From assembly GCF_028595285.1 (NCBI RefSeq), contig NZ_JAQQXQ010000007.1:1-64000 (forward strand): DNA of 64,000 nucleotides. Direction: 5' to 3'. Shown here piece by piece: positions 48,571 through 58,429 of this stretch. Origin of the DNA: Erythrobacter fulvus. Lineage in GTDB: Bacteria; Pseudomonadota; Alphaproteobacteria; Sphingomonadales; Sphingomonadaceae. The translations under genes and the position numbers were made by a program. Positions within the stretch are counted from its first letter, which is position 1; every line of letters begins with the position of its first letter. Below the pieces are notes generated by a model that made no database searches, was not told the origin of the DNA, and saw only the letters and a list, made by a program, of their open reading frames with translations.

Positions 48571-49113
48571 TTATGGATCGGGGACGAACAAAAATGCGGC
48601 CTCTCCGAGAACCTGCGCACGGTCGAACACAAGCTTTCCAACGGCGCGGTTTAGCTTCCGGACCCATCCCATCCACTCGTGACGCCGGTCGAAGAGCGCG
48701 AGGCTATCGTCTCGGACAAGGTGCGGCATGAATATGTCCGGATCATCAAACACCCTCCACGCCGCGAACGAGAACGTCATACGCTCTATGTCAGTGTGGG
48801 CGACGACCTTGTTCCGGTGAACCCTCAATTCCTCGTGTAGTTTAGCTTCAGCGGGGGAAGGATTGATGCCGAGTTTCTTCAGGCTAAGCTTCGGCAGCCC
48901 GTCGCATTTGGAGAACGGCCTCCAGTAAGCGACCACGGCTGCGTCTTCGATGCAGCGATACCGGCGAAGCTCTATCTTCGTCATCTTTTGATCAGGTTCC
49001 AGCTCATCGATGAACGTGATCGCGCTTAGCGCCTGCTGGAAATCTGATAGCGAATGAATGAGGCGGATATCTTCCCCGGTGAGCGCAGGTTCAATCTTCT
49101 CAACCTCTTCCAT
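48571..49113 (-). CDS. HEPN-like protein (AbiU2-type) in the element
   Basis: A 180-residue all-helical protein. Around residues 100-106 it has RNKVVAH, fitting the RX5H pattern of HEPN ribonucleases, flanked by HEELRVH and TDIERMTF as in AbiU2-like HEPN proteins. HEPN proteins are often toxins or phage-defence nucleases. No partner nucleotidyltransferase (MNT) gene is visible. Start ATG 49113 has GGGGGT upstream; ATG 49125 is an alternative. The assignment rests on a short motif. Confidence 0.55.
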   Translation of the reverse strand: MEEVEKIEPALTGEDIRLIHSLSDFQQALSAITFIDELEPDQKMTKIELRRYRCIEDAAVVAYWRPFSKCDGLPKLSLKKLGINPSPAEAKLHEELRVHRNKVVAHTDIERMTFSFAAWRVFDDPDIFMPHLVRDDSLALFDRRHEWMGWVRKLNRAVGKLVFDRAQVLGEAAFLFVPDP

Positions 49114-49196
49114 CTGCACCCCCATTTGTGCCAGACACTTAGCTCATAGAAAACTCCGGGTCGACTGGCGGGCGACCTGCTCAGGGGGACGAACAA

Positions 49197-49742
49197 ATGG
49201 CAGGGTTCAAAACTGGATTTGCGGTGGGAGCGGCCATTGTAGCGATCCCCGCCTTCTTCCTCTTGGAGAAGGTCGCTTCTGAGCCAACCCGCTTCCCGGG
49301 TAAAACTGTGTCGATCATGGACGGCTATGTATCGGTTGGCGGCAGCATTGTGGGAGATGAGCGCCGTGAAGACGAGCGCCCTGTGAACAATATGGTCGAG
49401 ATGAAGTGCCGGAAGAGCGATATGACCTGCAGCTTCCTGAGCGTCGATGAATTGTCGGCGGGGCATATTGGCTGGCCTTCAACCGATACGCTCACAGTCC
49501 GCAGCTGGAGCGACAGAGACCTTGTGGCCGATAGTTTGCCCGGGGAGGGGCTGGAGCAGCCATGTAACTACTACGAGGTGCGGGTGCTCTTCGAGACGGA
49601 AGATGTCACATACACGCGCATCCCAAACCCAGCAGCGGATCAGGCCCGCTGCAGCGAACTCTTCGGCACCGATAACTCCATTCGCCAGTGGCGAATTGAC
49701 GACGGCAAGGGCGTCTACGGTTATATTCCGGGTGACGGTTAG
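49197..49742 (+). CDS. Membrane-anchored protein of unknown function in the element
   Basis: A 181-residue protein with one hydrophobic segment at about 8-23 (FAVGAAIVAIPAFFLL). The rest is soluble with four Cys (CRKSDMTC, one in EQPCNYY, one in ARCSEL), suggesting periplasmic disulfides. I recognise no family. ATG 49197 follows GGGGG after ten bases. Divergent from the HEPN-like gene. Confidence 0.6.
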   Translation: MAGFKTGFAVGAAIVAIPAFFLLEKVASEPTRFPGKTVSIMDGYVSVGGSIVGDERREDERPVNNMVEMKCRKSDMTCSFLSVDELSAGHIGWPSTDTLTVRSWSDRDLVADSLPGEGLEQPCNYYEVRVLFETEDVTYTRIPNPAADQARCSELFGTDNSIRQWRIDDGKGVYGYIPGDG

Positions 49743-49809
49743 AGGTGAAAAAAGCAGGGCAGCAGGCAGGTGTATTGCCACAATAACACACCCGGAAAAG
49801 CGCCGGGCC

Positions 49810-50358
49810 TCAGGCCCCCTTCAGTGCCTCGTAGACGCTGCTGCGGGCGATCCCCAGCTGCTTCGCGATCACACTTGCCCCCAGCCCCTCTGCCTTTAGG
49901 CGCTTGACCTCGTCGACAGGGACGGTGGGCTTGCGGCCCTTGTAGACGCCCTTGGCCTTGGCCTTGGCGATCCCCTCCAACTGCCGCTCCCGGCGGATGG
50001 CGGTTTCGAACTCGGCAAAGACCCCCAGCATCTGCAGGAAGGCACGGCCCGCAGGGGTAGACGTGTCGATGGGCTGCTCGGTAGCCTTGAGGTGCGCCCC
50101 CTTGGCCCGAAGCTGTCCCACGATCCCCTCAAGGTCCCCGAGGGACCGCGCTAGGCGGTCGATGCGTGTGACAAGCAGCGTGTCCCCTTCCCGCAGGAAG
50201 TCCAGCACGGTGGCAAGCTCCGTGCGGTCCATCGTGGTGGTGCCGCTCTTACGTTCGCTGCGGATGATGGTGGCACCTGCTGCGCGCAGGGCTTCCTCTT
50301 GGATGCTGCAGTCTTGGTCCTCGGTGCTGACGCGAGCGTATCCGATGGTCTGGGTCAT
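49810..50358 (-). CDS. Serine recombinase (resolvase/invertase)
   Basis: A 182-residue small serine recombinase. Catalytic Ser is in YARVSTEDQ (about residue 11), the active-site RIDRLARSLGDL and ERQLEGIAKAKAKG follow, and the C-terminus is an HTH (ASVIAKQLGIARSSVYEAL). Such enzymes resolve or invert DNA between paired sites. The first codon overlaps one of many TGTCCG hexamers lying just upstream, probable binding sites. Confidence 0.92.
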   Translation of the reverse strand: MTQTIGYARVSTEDQDCSIQEEALRAAGATIIRSERKSGTTTMDRTELATVLDFLREGDTLLVTRIDRLARSLGDLEGIVGQLRAKGAHLKATEQPIDTSTPAGRAFLQMLGVFAEFETAIRRERQLEGIAKAKAKGVYKGRKPTVPVDEVKRLKAEGLGASVIAKQLGIARSSVYEALKGA

Positions 50359-50486
50359 GTCCGGCTCCTGTCCGATTAGGGTCTAGAGCCTCGCCATCTA
50401 TTGTCCGAAAAATCGCATGTCAACCCTATTCGGACAGGAAAAGTGTCCGGACAGTGTGTCCGCTGCAGGTATACCCCAGCCGGACA
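50358..50486. promoter_or_regulatory. Cluster of TGTCCG hexamers next to the resolvase gene
   Basis: TGTCCG or its complement occurs at 50358, 50369, 50402, 50431, 50444, 50448, 50457 and 50481, including the perfect palindrome TGTCCGGACA (50444-50453). There is also a 16-bp inverted repeat with one mismatch (50367-50382 with 50423-50438). It is probably a resolution (res-like) site or operator region. Confidence 0.7.
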
Positions 50487-50617
50487 AGCCCTCCCATACC
50501 AGTGTCAGCTCTGGCATCATCTCAGGAAAAAGCCGCTATTCCGCTATCGACCCCGTTGCGGACTTTGCGACCATCCTGCTAGCCTCGGGAAATCGAGGCA
50601 TCACCCAAGGCGGTCGT

Positions 50618-50971
50618 ATGTTGGATTTTTGGACTGCGATGGTTGTCGCACCCATTGCTTCACTGTGGATGGGGTTCTTCTTTGAGCGTGGCTACAGGCA
50701 AGGGACGACCTTTAATTTGATCGGGTATGCCGGTCGAATGGGGCTATCCTCCAGACGCGCGGAACTCGCTGTTTCTAAACACTTTGCCAAATGGGATTGG
50801 TTGCTTCTCGCTCTCGCGCTCTACTCTGGTGCTCTCGCGATTATCTTTCATCTTCATGGGATCAGCCCCGTCTTGATCGCTGGGCTTGCCGTTACGGGTT
50901 TAGCGTTGTTCCTGAAATGCTCGTTGAACTTGATGCACCACTACACCGAGGCTCAAAAGGAGCTTTCATAG
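50618..50971 (+). CDS. Small membrane protein in the element
   Basis: A 117-residue protein with three hydrophobic stretches at about 5-21, 62-79 and 82-101. ATG 50618 is preceded by AAGGCGG and begins in the hydrophobic region; the longer frame from 50417 runs through the hexamer cluster and looks non-coding. No family recognised. Confidence 0.6.
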   Translation: MLDFWTAMVVAPIASLWMGFFFERGYRQGTTFNLIGYAGRMGLSSRRAELAVSKHFAKWDWLLLALALYSGALAIIFHLHGISPVLIAGLAVTGLALFLKCSLNLMHHYTEAQKELS

Positions 50972-51314
50972 CCGGCGTCCGTTTCCCACCCAGAGTCGGT
51001 CATTTCAACATACACGCCACAGCCCTGAAAGCGGACTCTCGCTTATCACCTGCCCCGGGCTTGAAGGCACGGGGAAGCGCAATGCCCGCAGCCCCTCAAT
51101 TATCTGACGGGGAACGGACCGGGCGCGGCAGACCCTGCGGCTATGCCAGTGCCCCATGGGGGAAACGTGCCTGTCGTTAGCGTGTGTATGGGGCTGCGGA
51201 TTTCTGAGCATTTTTCGAAAGGCTTGTGACCGTTCAGCTCAAAGCATGGGCGCTTTTGGCAGGGCGCTGAGTTGCAGGCTTACGGCCCCTAGTAATTGAA
51301 GGTGGACGGACGGA
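50972..51314. other. Gap without a recognisable gene
   Basis: This 343-base stretch within the element holds no credible gene or clear signal. It is downstream of both neighbouring genes (membrane protein on plus, polymerase-like on minus) and would be the natural place for terminators, but I see no strong hairpin. Confidence 0.5.
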
Positions 51315-52613
51315 TCACCGCGTGTGGATGATGGGATCCGTCCCGCCATGCCCCCGCTCAGATAGCACGCCACGATACGCCTGTATCATGGCATCACGGA
51401 GTTGGTTTTCATGAGAACGAGGGACGATGAAGCTGTCATGCACCGGCAAGCAGCATACGCCCTGATCGGCGAGCGCAAGCAGCGTTGCCTCGGCGATGTC
51501 GCTGTCGATGCGCTGCAGTTCGATGCCCCTGCCTGAGCGAAACCAGCCTTCGATTTCACCGTGATGCTTTGACATCGCCTGTTTCAGCTTGTCCCAACCG
51601 CCCTTCCCAATCTTGGCTGCAGGCACGTCTGGCGGCTTGCGGAGCTTCGAATCTTTATCGGCGTTGATGAGCTGCTGGAATGCTGTCTTGACCCACGCTC
51701 GACGCCCCTGGCCTATCCATCCGGGAACGGCATACGGGTCGGCATCCGCTGGCAGAGGCCTGCCCTCCAGTTGGTAAATGAGCCGAGGGTGGAGCCCGGA
51801 GAAGTCCAACTCGACGACCTCTTCCCCGTTGATCAAGAGCGCGGGCCGGTCCTCGCTGGGAAGCTCCAACCATGGCCCGCCATAGAAGCGCCCACCGCGC
51901 TCGAACGACCCTCGACTGAATATCCGCCGGAGCACGAAGGGTGGCAGATCTACGACGGGTCCGCTGTCCCTGCTCACACTGATGCGGAACTGGGCGAGGA
52001 AGGCGTTTATCCGCTGCAGGTTCGCTCGCATCCTAATCGTGTCGGCTGTGTCTGCGTAATCGATATCGCGCTTGCCCCGTTCCTCGCCCCCGCGACCCTC
52101 TCGAAGCACGACGCTCTCGACCCATGAAGCGAAGCCGACGTGGCCCGGCGTGACGCCCCGATCCTCGAAGAAGCTGACGAGTTTTTCGGTGGCACGAATG
52201 CGGGACTGCTTCCCTACCCCTGCGTTCTCGCCAAACTCCGGGTATCGGCGATAATGGCCGAGCGTCGCGTCAGCGTAGCCCGAAGCGATCAGCCAATCGG
52301 CCACCTTGCAAACCGTCGTGTGGGTCACCGGCCACGCGGCGTAGCGGTTGCGCTTTCGATACGTGTCCTGCGCCCTGCTATACCTACGCAAGCCGGAACC
52401 GCCGTCGCGCCGCGCCACATACAGCTCCAACGCAAACGCTGTGACCGTCTGGTCGAGCCTCTGCTTGTCGTTCGGGCGAAGCGCTCGCTGCCGGACCTCC
52501 CCTCCTGCCAACTCTGCACATAGCGCGTTCGCTGCGATTGCGGCCCGTTCAGAGAGCGGTGTCCGGGACCATGTGAGCGCGGGGGCGCTTTCAGTGGCGG
52601 GCGAAGATGACAT
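51315..52613 (-). CDS. Divergent family A-like polymerase (TV-Pol-like)
   Basis: A 432-residue protein. From residue ~238 it carries, in order: GGRFYGGPW (240-248), INGEEVVELDFSGLHPRLIY (261-280) with putative metal-binding D270, a family A O-helix-like GRRAWVKTAFQQLIN (303-317) with R and K in register, and LPVHDSFIVP (389-398) with the motif C Asp D393. This order matches polymerase motifs A, B and C of superfamily A and T7-like polymerases, specifically the TV-Pol branch I recall from transposons and viruses. No 3'-5' exonuclease domain is seen. The N-terminal ~235 residues are unassigned. It lies 223 bases downstream of the integrase. Confidence 0.7.
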   Translation of the reverse strand: MSSSPATESAPALTWSRTPLSERAAIAANALCAELAGGEVRQRALRPNDKQRLDQTVTAFALELYVARRDGGSGLRRYSRAQDTYRKRNRYAAWPVTHTTVCKVADWLIASGYADATLGHYRRYPEFGENAGVGKQSRIRATEKLVSFFEDRGVTPGHVGFASWVESVVLREGRGGEERGKRDIDYADTADTIRMRANLQRINAFLAQFRISVSRDSGPVVDLPPFVLRRIFSRGSFERGGRFYGGPWLELPSEDRPALLINGEEVVELDFSGLHPRLIYQLEGRPLPADADPYAVPGWIGQGRRAWVKTAFQQLINADKDSKLRKPPDVPAAKIGKGGWDKLKQAMSKHHGEIEGWFRSGRGIELQRIDSDIAEATLLALADQGVCCLPVHDSFIVPRSHENQLRDAMIQAYRGVLSERGHGGTDPIIHTR

Positions 52614-52836
52614 GGCGTCGCGGGTCCATCGAATGGGGCCGATGAGCAGCGCAAACTGCAGCGCTCAACATGAATGTTTTCTCCCAAGGGTAAGGGTTAT
52701 TCGGCATGGTCCTGCAGCCCCGCCAGAAGCCCCAGGAACGCGCCCAGCCCTTGCCCGCTGTCTGACAGCCGGATTGGCGTGGAGGCGTCCCACGAGTCTC
52801 TGAGCGAGCCCTAGGGACTACAGTAATCCGATTGAC

Positions 52837-54288
52837 TTAGCGCCGCCAATCTACGCTCACCGCGTCGGGATAGCTCACCAGCTCCACCAGCCCTTGCAGC
52901 CGCTCCAGCGTTGGCGGTTCCGTCCCATAGGTGCCGAACGTGAACCCGACCTCGTGCCCGACCAGCAGGGCAGCGTCGGACTGGGCAACGCCGCGCTTCT
53001 GGAGCTGGGAGACAAAGTTCTTCCGTGCCGAGTGGAAGTTCACGCGGCGGCTGGTGAACCCGGCAGCGCGCTTCCATGCCCCGAAGAGCTTCGAAGCATC
53101 GCCGGTGCCAGCCTTCCGGGGACCTTCGGGCGTGAACGTCGGCCAGACTAGGGCATCATCCGCACCGCGCTCCTTGTCCAAAATCCAGCGCAGCTTGGAG
53201 TGGATTGGCACCTTGCGCCAACCCGCTGCCGTCTTCGCGTCCTCGATCAGGAAGAATGGAACCCCATCCTCCTCCCGCACCCTGCCCCATGGCATCTCGC
53301 ACAGCTCACCAAGGCGCATCCCAGTGTGCAACGAAGCGTAGAAGACTTCCACGATATCAGTGCGCTTAGGCAGCGTCTTGAAGAGCTTTTCTAGGTCTTG
53401 GATTTCCCAGTGGAGATAGCCTTGCTTCTTCACCTTCGGCAGCTTGATGCGGAACGGGTTCTCGCCCCCGCAGTGGCCATGGTTTTTGGCCCAGTCCCAC
53501 ACCTGAGACAAGACAATCATGTGCCGCTTGATGGTAGAGGACGCGAGGCCCGCAGGCTCACCTTCCGCTGCCACGATGGATTGCTGCAAGGTCAAGCCTG
53601 CCAGCCTGCCCCGGCCATAGTTCGCAGGCAGCTTCTTGAGCAGCTCCACGAACTGGGCAGCATCGCGCCCGGTGACCTCACGGATGGGACGCTCGCCCCA
53701 GAAGTCCCCGAAGACCCGGATGCCGGATCGATACTGCGCAGCGGTGTTGCTGGGGCGGCGATCACGGCTGGAGGACCAGCTATCCAACCACGCGCCAGCA
53801 ACCTCCGAGAAGGGCGGCTCATACTGGACACGGTTGCGCGGCTTCTGGCCCCTCGCCAGCCGCAGGCCATCTGCCAACCCAGCGGCCTCGGCTTGCTCGA
53901 CAGCATCAAGGACGGGGTCACCGTCCCGATCATGCTTGCGGCCCGGCTTATCAATGATCCGATCAAGGGCAATCTCGACCCCGAACCCCGTAGGATCACC
54001 TTCGGGGCTGTCGGGAATGTCCAAGGCACCGGAGACCACGCTGTCCCTGCGATCTCGATAGGCGGACCTCGCCAGCGCCGCACGGGCTTGCACGTTGCCC
54101 TCTAGCGCCATGAACTCCAGCTTGTAATCACCTGCCAGCTGCCGGGCCTTGGCTTCCGCTAGGTTCTCGTCCCGGGTCGAAAGGGTCTTCTCGATCCGCT
54201 GCGCGCCCCCGTAGTGGTGGCGTAGGTGGGCCGGGATATTGAGCTGGAAGAACCAGCCCCGTCTGCGACGCTTGATGTGCTTACCCAT
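52837..54288 (-). CDS. Tyrosine integrase of the element
   Basis: A 483-residue phage-type integrase. The N-terminal part (MGKHIKRRRRGWFFQLNIP, then RHHYGG) fits the DUF6538/arm-binding type; a core-binding SAM-like domain lies at about 140-260. The catalytic domain has the Arg in TGMRLGEL, the HxxR box in NFHSARKNF, a further His in VGHEV and Tyr in FGTYG. ATG 54288 is preferred; 54330 lies inside the arm repeat. It would move the element between tRNA-Pro sites. Confidence 0.93.
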   Translation of the reverse strand: MGKHIKRRRRGWFFQLNIPAHLRHHYGGAQRIEKTLSTRDENLAEAKARQLAGDYKLEFMALEGNVQARAALARSAYRDRRDSVVSGALDIPDSPEGDPTGFGVEIALDRIIDKPGRKHDRDGDPVLDAVEQAEAAGLADGLRLARGQKPRNRVQYEPPFSEVAGAWLDSWSSSRDRRPSNTAAQYRSGIRVFGDFWGERPIREVTGRDAAQFVELLKKLPANYGRGRLAGLTLQQSIVAAEGEPAGLASSTIKRHMIVLSQVWDWAKNHGHCGGENPFRIKLPKVKKQGYLHWEIQDLEKLFKTLPKRTDIVEVFYASLHTGMRLGELCEMPWGRVREEDGVPFFLIEDAKTAAGWRKVPIHSKLRWILDKERGADDALVWPTFTPEGPRKAGTGDASKLFGAWKRAAGFTSRRVNFHSARKNFVSQLQKRGVAQSDAALLVGHEVGFTFGTYGTEPPTLERLQGLVELVSYPDAVSVDWRR

Positions 54289-54309
54289 AAGACCCTCCAG
54301 AGAACCGAA

Positions 54310-54330
54310 GGGGACACATAAAAGGGGCAC
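54310..54330 (+). repeat. Candidate integrase arm site, right
   Basis: GGGGACAC-ATAAAA-GGGGCAC, in direct orientation with the left copy (16 identical bases, one extra base and one substitution in the first half-site). It lies 74 bases inside the right core and just upstream of the integrase start, so it may also regulate the integrase. Confidence 0.65.
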
Positions 54331-54403
54331 GTTTGAGGGTCAATGGTCTTACAAGGTGCCAATATTCAACGATTTTCTGAGCTTATGCCCGATCCGAATA
54401 AAG

Positions 54404-54420
54404 TCCTGTCTCCCCGACCA
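54404..54420 (+). repeat. Attachment repeat, right
   Basis: Identical to 48442-48458 over 17 bases. Neighbouring bases differ on both sides (g/a before; gt versus ac after). It is not part of a tRNA here, as expected for the displaced attachment copy. Confidence 0.9.
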
Positions 54421-54444
54421 GTTCCTTGTTTCAGCCCGCGATCT

Positions 54445-55860
54445 TTACTGACCTTGCATGATGGCAGGCGCCGCCGGGATCGGTCCGCCGGTTAGGATCG
54501 CCGTTTCCTCGTTCGCGAGTATTCCGACCACCTGCGTCCACACCGCGACATTCTGGCGCAGCTGGACGATGTCGATCTTGTCGAGCGTGTCGTCGGGCGT
54601 GTGGTGCAGGTCGAAATAGCGGGTGCCGTCCTGCTGGAGATCGACAAGCGCGCCCTTCTGGTCACGCACGATGTTGAGATCCGCCCCACCGGTTGCGGCA
54701 TCGCTGCCGCTCGATACGCCGAAGCGCGCGACGGCGGCTGCGATCTTCTTGTGCAGAGCGGGGTTGGTCTCGCGGAAATTGCTATCGAACCGCCAGATGC
54801 GGTCCGCGCCGAAATCGCTTTCGAGTCCAACCGCGATCCGTTCGCCAATATGCGCGTCGCTATAGGCCTTGCTACCCCAAAGGCCGGTTTCCTCTGCACC
54901 GGCAAGCAGCACCCGGATGGTGCGCAGCGGCTGGTGCTGACCTGCATATCCGGCCGCGGCGATTATGATGCCGCATCCGGCCCCGTCATCGAATGCGCCC
55001 GGTGCATTCCACCAGCTGTCGATATGGCAGGCGAGCAGCAGCGGCGGGAGCGCGGGATTGCGCCCGACGATCTCGCCGACGACATTGCCGCTTTCGGTCT
55101 GGCCGATCTGGCGCGGGTTCATTTCCAGCCTGAGCGTGACCGGACGACCACCCGCACGCGCGAACATCCGTTCGAGGTTCTCGGCATCGGGCAGGCTCAG
55201 CGCGCCCGCGGGAATCGGGGTCACGCCTTCGGGGAAGCTGGTGCCGCCGGTGTGCGGGTTGCGGTGGTGATCGGTGCCGACCGACTTGATGACGGTTGCG
55301 ACCGCGCCCTTGCTCGCGGCGATCCCCGCGCCCACCCAGCGCGCCGGGCCGGCAAAGCCGTAGTGCGAGCCGTCCTGCGCGGGGCGCATCTGGTGGCTGA
55401 TATAGGCGATCTTGCCCTTGAGGCTGCCCGCAGGGGCAGCACGCAGATCATCGACGGTGCGGAAGAACACCACCTCGGCTTCGATCCCGCCTGCCGGGGT
55501 GGCGGCCGAATTGCCGAGCGGCAGCACAGCCAGATCCTGTGCGAAGGGTGAGGTGACGCGCGCGCGGGCGACATCGCCAGGCACCCAAGTATCCATCATG
55601 AAGGGCTCGATCGCGACATTGTCGAAACCGGCGTTCCGAAGCCACGCCGCGGCCCATTCGCGCGCCCGTGCCTCGGCCTCGGTCCCGGCCTGACGCGGGC
55701 CGACCTCGGTGGTCAGCCCTTCGACGAAGGCATAGGCATTCTCGTCTTTATCAAGTGCCGCCTCGGCCTGCTGCTCCAGCGTCAGCGTCAGCGGCGCCGG
55801 TGCGGCGAAAGCGGGAATGGCGAGCGAAAGCGCGGCAAGCGCGATAAGGGGTCTGGTCAT
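54445..55860 (-). CDS. M28-family metallopeptidase
   Basis: A 471-residue exported zinc aminopeptidase. Signal peptide about 1-20 (ending PAFA). A PA-type insert lies around 120-240, and the M28 zinc ligands are in LACHIDSWWNAPGAFDDG (His and Asp), AGAEETG (Glu-Glu), ESDFGADRI and YFDLHHTPDDT. These peptidases remove N-terminal residues or dipeptides from peptides. The 3' end lies 24 bases outside the element's right attachment copy, so the gene is host DNA. Confidence 0.92.
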   Translation of the reverse strand: MTRPLIALAALSLAIPAFAAPAPLTLTLEQQAEAALDKDENAYAFVEGLTTEVGPRQAGTEAEARAREWAAAWLRNAGFDNVAIEPFMMDTWVPGDVARARVTSPFAQDLAVLPLGNSAATPAGGIEAEVVFFRTVDDLRAAPAGSLKGKIAYISHQMRPAQDGSHYGFAGPARWVGAGIAASKGAVATVIKSVGTDHHRNPHTGGTSFPEGVTPIPAGALSLPDAENLERMFARAGGRPVTLRLEMNPRQIGQTESGNVVGEIVGRNPALPPLLLACHIDSWWNAPGAFDDGAGCGIIIAAAGYAGQHQPLRTIRVLLAGAEETGLWGSKAYSDAHIGERIAVGLESDFGADRIWRFDSNFRETNPALHKKIAAAVARFGVSSGSDAATGGADLNIVRDQKGALVDLQQDGTRYFDLHHTPDDTLDKIDIVQLRQNVAVWTQVVGILANEETAILTGGPIPAAPAIMQGQ

Positions 55861-55982
55861 GGGTCAGCGTGCTATCGGGCACGCGGGCGCAAGTCTAGCC
55901 GCTTGCCCTACGGCATCCCCTTCCCTATCTGCGCAGCCAAAGCTTCCACCTCCTTTTTCCGATCCCTCGAAGGACACATCCG

Positions 55983-57656
<1,674 letters not shown>

Positions 57657-57667
57657 GTGCATCAAAG

Positions 57668-57700
57668 GGCGGGCGTTTTCGATAGCGCCCGCCGCTTCTT
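57668..57700 (+). terminator. Terminator after ettA
   Basis: GGCGGGCG (57668-57675) and CGCCCGCC (57686-57693) form a perfect 8-bp stem about 12 bases after the ettA stop, followed by a T-containing tract. Confidence 0.7.
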
Positions 57701-57768
57701 TACCTTCCCTTAAGCAGAATTCGTCACTCTTGCCTGCGACAACGGGATCGCAAAGGGGCAAGAGCGGC

Positions 57769-58419
57769 ATGGTCACGGGCATTGATGTGCCGCTCGAAGC
57801 GGCGATCGCGGGGTGGCTAGCGGCTCTGGTGCTTGGCGTGTTCATCGGACGCGCGTGGAAAATCCCGCGGCACACATCCCTGTCCGACCCGCTTTCGGGC
57901 CTCTTCTCGCCGGAAACCCTCGAAACCGCAATCGAAAGCACCAGACGCCGCACGGGCGACCGGGCTTCGGCCCGAGCGGTGCTCCACGCCCGGCTCGACC
58001 AGATTGCGATGCTTCGCAGCGGAAGGAATGCCGAGGCCCGCGAAGCGGTGCTGGATCATGTCGCAGCGGTGATGAAGGCCAGCATCCGCCGCGACGATCG
58101 CCTTGCGAGGGTCGCAGGTGACGGGTTCACGATCGTCATGTCCGGTGCCGACGAGAGGGCTGCAAAAAGCGCTGCCGACCGCCTGCGCCGCGCTCTGGCA
58201 CAAATCAGATTGCCGCAATTCGGATCGGACAATGCTTTCACAGCCAGCTTCGGCGTCGCGGCTGGCCGGGCCGACGAGATGGGTGACACACTTATGAGGC
58301 GGGCACTGGCTGCGCTCGACGCGGCACAAAAGGCAGAGAGCGACCATGTCGTCGCCGCCAGCGAGATCGAGGAAGTAATCTACCTGCCGGCTCCGGAGCC
58401 ATCGACAAACGCCGCCTGA
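57769..58419 (+). CDS. Degenerate GGDEF-domain protein
   Basis: A 216-residue protein with one N-terminal helix (about 8-27, IAGWLAALVLGVFIGRA) and a GGDEF-like domain: DPLSGLFSPETL matches the start motif, but the active-site signature is AGDGF where GG(D/E)EF is required. It is therefore probably inactive as a diguanylate cyclase and may be a sensor or inactive regulator. ATG 57769; AAGGGG lies 11 bases upstream. Confidence 0.75.
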   Translation: MVTGIDVPLEAAIAGWLAALVLGVFIGRAWKIPRHTSLSDPLSGLFSPETLETAIESTRRRTGDRASARAVLHARLDQIAMLRSGRNAEAREAVLDHVAAVMKASIRRDDRLARVAGDGFTIVMSGADERAAKSAADRLRRALAQIRLPQFGSDNAFTASFGVAAGRADEMGDTLMRRALAALDAAQKAESDHVVAASEIEEVIYLPAPEPSTNAA

Positions 58420-58429
58420 GCCGCCGCGA

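Noticed and set aside
50417..50617. Upstream extension of the element's small membrane protein
   Set aside because: Runs through the hexamer cluster and has no membrane or signal character; ATG 50618 is better.
52640..52836. Minus-strand coding-like fragment after the integrase (…RLSDSGQGLGAF…)
   Set aside because: It looks protein-like for about 35 codons, but an upstream in-frame stop and no start codon make a gene unlikely; perhaps a remnant.
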